64,000 nucleotides of DNA from Thiobacillus sp. 65-1059 (GTDB lineage: Bacteria; Pseudomonadota; Gammaproteobacteria; Burkholderiales; Thiobacillaceae). Shown here piece after piece: positions 62,857 to 64,000 of this stretch. The notes below the pieces were generated by a model. It was given only the letters and a program-made list of their open reading frames with translations. It made no database searches and had not been told where the DNA came from. Position 1 is the first letter of the stretch. Each line of letters begins with the position of its first letter. Both the position numbers and the translations under genes were made by a program. The stretch covers positions 28,852 through 92,851 of the forward strand of contig MKUE01000095.1 of assembly GCA_001897675.1 (NCBI GenBank), in the 5' to 3' direction.

Positions 62857-64000
62857 ATGATCCGTACCCGTTTCGCCCCCTCCCCCACCGGTTACCTGCA
62901 TATCGGCGGCGCGCGCACCGCGCTGTTTTCCTGGGCGTTCGCGCGCCATCACGGCGGCCAGTTCATCCTGCGCATCGAGGACACCGATATCGAGCGCTCC
63001 ACCCCCGAGGCGGTGCAGGCGATACTCGACGGCATGGCCTGGCTGGACCTTGCGCACGACGAAGGCCCGTTCTACCAGCTGGAGCGGATGTATCGCTACA
63101 AGGAAGTGATCGCGCAGATGCTGGAAAAAGGCCAGGCCTATCACTGCTATTGCAGCACGGAGGAACTCGACGCCATGCGCGAGGCGCAGCGCGCGCGCGG
63201 TGAAAAGCCGCGCTACGACGGCCGCTGGCGTCCCGACCCCGGCAAGAAACTGGCGGTGCCGCCGTCGGGGGTGCAGCCGGTGGTGCGCTTCAGGAACCCC
63301 GCCGAAGGCACGGTGGCCTGGAAGGATCTGGTCAAGGGCAGCATCGAGTTTTCCAACGCCGAACTCGACGACCTCATCATCGCGCGCGCCGACGGCACCC
63401 CGACCTACAACTTCTGCGTGGTGATCGACGACTGGGACATGCGGATCAGCCACGTCATCCGCGGCGACGACCACGTCAACAACACGCCGCGCCAGATCAA
63501 CATCCTCAGGGCGCTCGGTGCGACGGTGCCGCAATACGCCCACTTGTCGATGATCCTCGGCGACGACGGCACCAAGCTGTCGAAGCGCCATGGCGCAGTG
63601 TCGGTGATGCAGTATTTCGAGGACGGCTACCTGCCGGAAGCCGTGATCAACTACCTCGCGCGGCTCGGCTGGTCGCACGGCGACGCCGAGATTTTCAGCC
63701 GCGAACAGTTCGTGCAGTGGTTCGATCTCGACCGCATCACGCCGTCGGCCGCCCAGTTCAACACCGAGAAGCTGCGCTGGCTCAACCAGCAGTACATCAA
63801 GGCAGCCGACGACGCGCGGCTGGCCGAACTGATGCGCCCTTTCCTGCTGCGCAATGGCGCCAATCCGGACGGCGGCCCCGCCCTTGCCGCGGTGTGCGCG
63901 CTGGTGAAGGAACGCGCCGCGACGATCGTGGAACTGGCCGACGCCGCCACGCTGTTCTATCGCACCCTGCATCCCACGCCCGAACTGCTGGCGCAGCACG
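62857..64000 (+). CDS. gltX: Glutamyl-tRNA synthetase (partial, runs off the right edge)
   Basis: 381 codons from ATG 62857; about the last 80-90 residues lie outside. Class I signature [16 protein letters not shown] near residue 7, the zinc-region-like [28 protein letters not shown], and the KMSKS-type loop [12 protein letters not shown] near residue 245. It charges tRNA-Glu. A TAAAAT sequence lies about 30 bp upstream. Confidence 0.97.
   Translation, partial: MIRTRFAPSPTGYLHIGGARTALFSWAFARHHGGQFILRIEDTDIERSTPEAVQAILDGMAWLDLAHDEGPFYQLERMYRYKEVIAQMLEKGQAYHCYCSTEELDAMREAQRARGEKPRYDGRWRPDPGKKLAVPPSGVQPVVRFRNPAEGTVAWKDLVKGSIEFSNAELDDLIIARADGTPTYNFCVVIDDWDMRISHVIRGDDHVNNTPRQINILRALGATVPQYAHLSMILGDDGTKLSKRHGAVSVMQYFEDGYLPEAVINYLARLGWSHGDAEIFSREQFVQWFDLDRITPSAAQFNTEKLRWLNQQYIKAADDARLAELMRPFLLRNGANPDGGPALAAVCALVKERAATIVELADAATLFYRTLHPTPELLAQH

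Overview
The window looks like the chromosome of a GC-rich, sulfur-oxidising betaproteobacterium, most like Thiobacillus and its relatives. The evidence is a partial QmoA-type flavoprotein (the electron-transfer partner of APS reductase) at the left edge, a hopanoid (hpnCDE) operon, the usual betaproteobacterial order fabI / ppiD / tRNA-Asp / tRNA-Val / hupB / lon / clpX / clpP / tig / tRNA-Leu, and a his-HIT-tatABC operon. I see no insertion sequence, prophage, CRISPR array or rRNA. The DNA is almost all densely packed core genome, with many ATGA/TGATG stop-start overlaps.

Layout. 1-2.4 kb: qmoA (partial, minus) diverges from a small secreted protein and a periplasmic rhodanese, which appear to be driven by a sigma-54 promoter. 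2.5-8.7 kb: phosphodiesterase, ppa, mfd, serB, flgM (with a FliA-type promoter over the serB stop codon) and a copper-chaperone-like protein. 8.7-16 kb: a minus-strand run of methyltransferase, rnhA, dnaQ, a periplasmic binding protein and a HAMP-GGDEF-EAL protein, then gloB and mltD on plus. 16-22.9 kb: a Yej/Opp-type peptide ABC importer. 23-32.5 kb: fabI, ppiD, tRNAs, hupB and the protein-quality-control block lon/clpX/clpP/tig, with a heat-shock-like promoter in front of lon. 32.6-37.5 kb: hpnC-hpnD-hpnE, a short-chain dehydrogenase and a membrane Ser/Thr kinase. 37.7-45.5 kb: hisD-hisC-hisB-hisH-hisA-hisF-hisI-hisE-HIT-tatA-tatB-tatC; hisD has lost an internal segment and shifted frame, and hisG is not in the operon. 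45.6-49.1 kb: an Irr-like Fur-family regulator, a DUF2007 protein, a LysR regulator with a coupled small protein, and lplT. 49.3-55.9 kb: a TPM/TPM/LemA cassette, a methyltransferase, tsaB-rimI-udg, and a secreted sorbosone-dehydrogenase-like protein coupled to a secreted HIRAN protein. 56-64 kb: phoH, DUF4197, an unknown secreted protein, a nitroreductase, a methyltransferase with a regulatory domain, rhlE, tRNA-Val(CAC) and a partial gltX.

The points most worth checking are: (1) the broken hisD, where the lost segment should carry the catalytic Glu-His pair and a zinc ligand; (2) the sigma-54 promoter with an upstream TGTCA/TGACA cluster before the rhodanese operon; (3) the near-consensus FliA promoter for flgM; (4) a binding-protein / c-di-GMP signalling pair translationally coupled to dnaQ; (5) a Ser/Thr kinase with a Wzz-like coiled-coil tail beside the hopanoid genes; (6) an exported HIRAN domain coupled to a PQQ-type dehydrogenase. 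All assignments come from reading the sequence and remembered family features; no database search was run.
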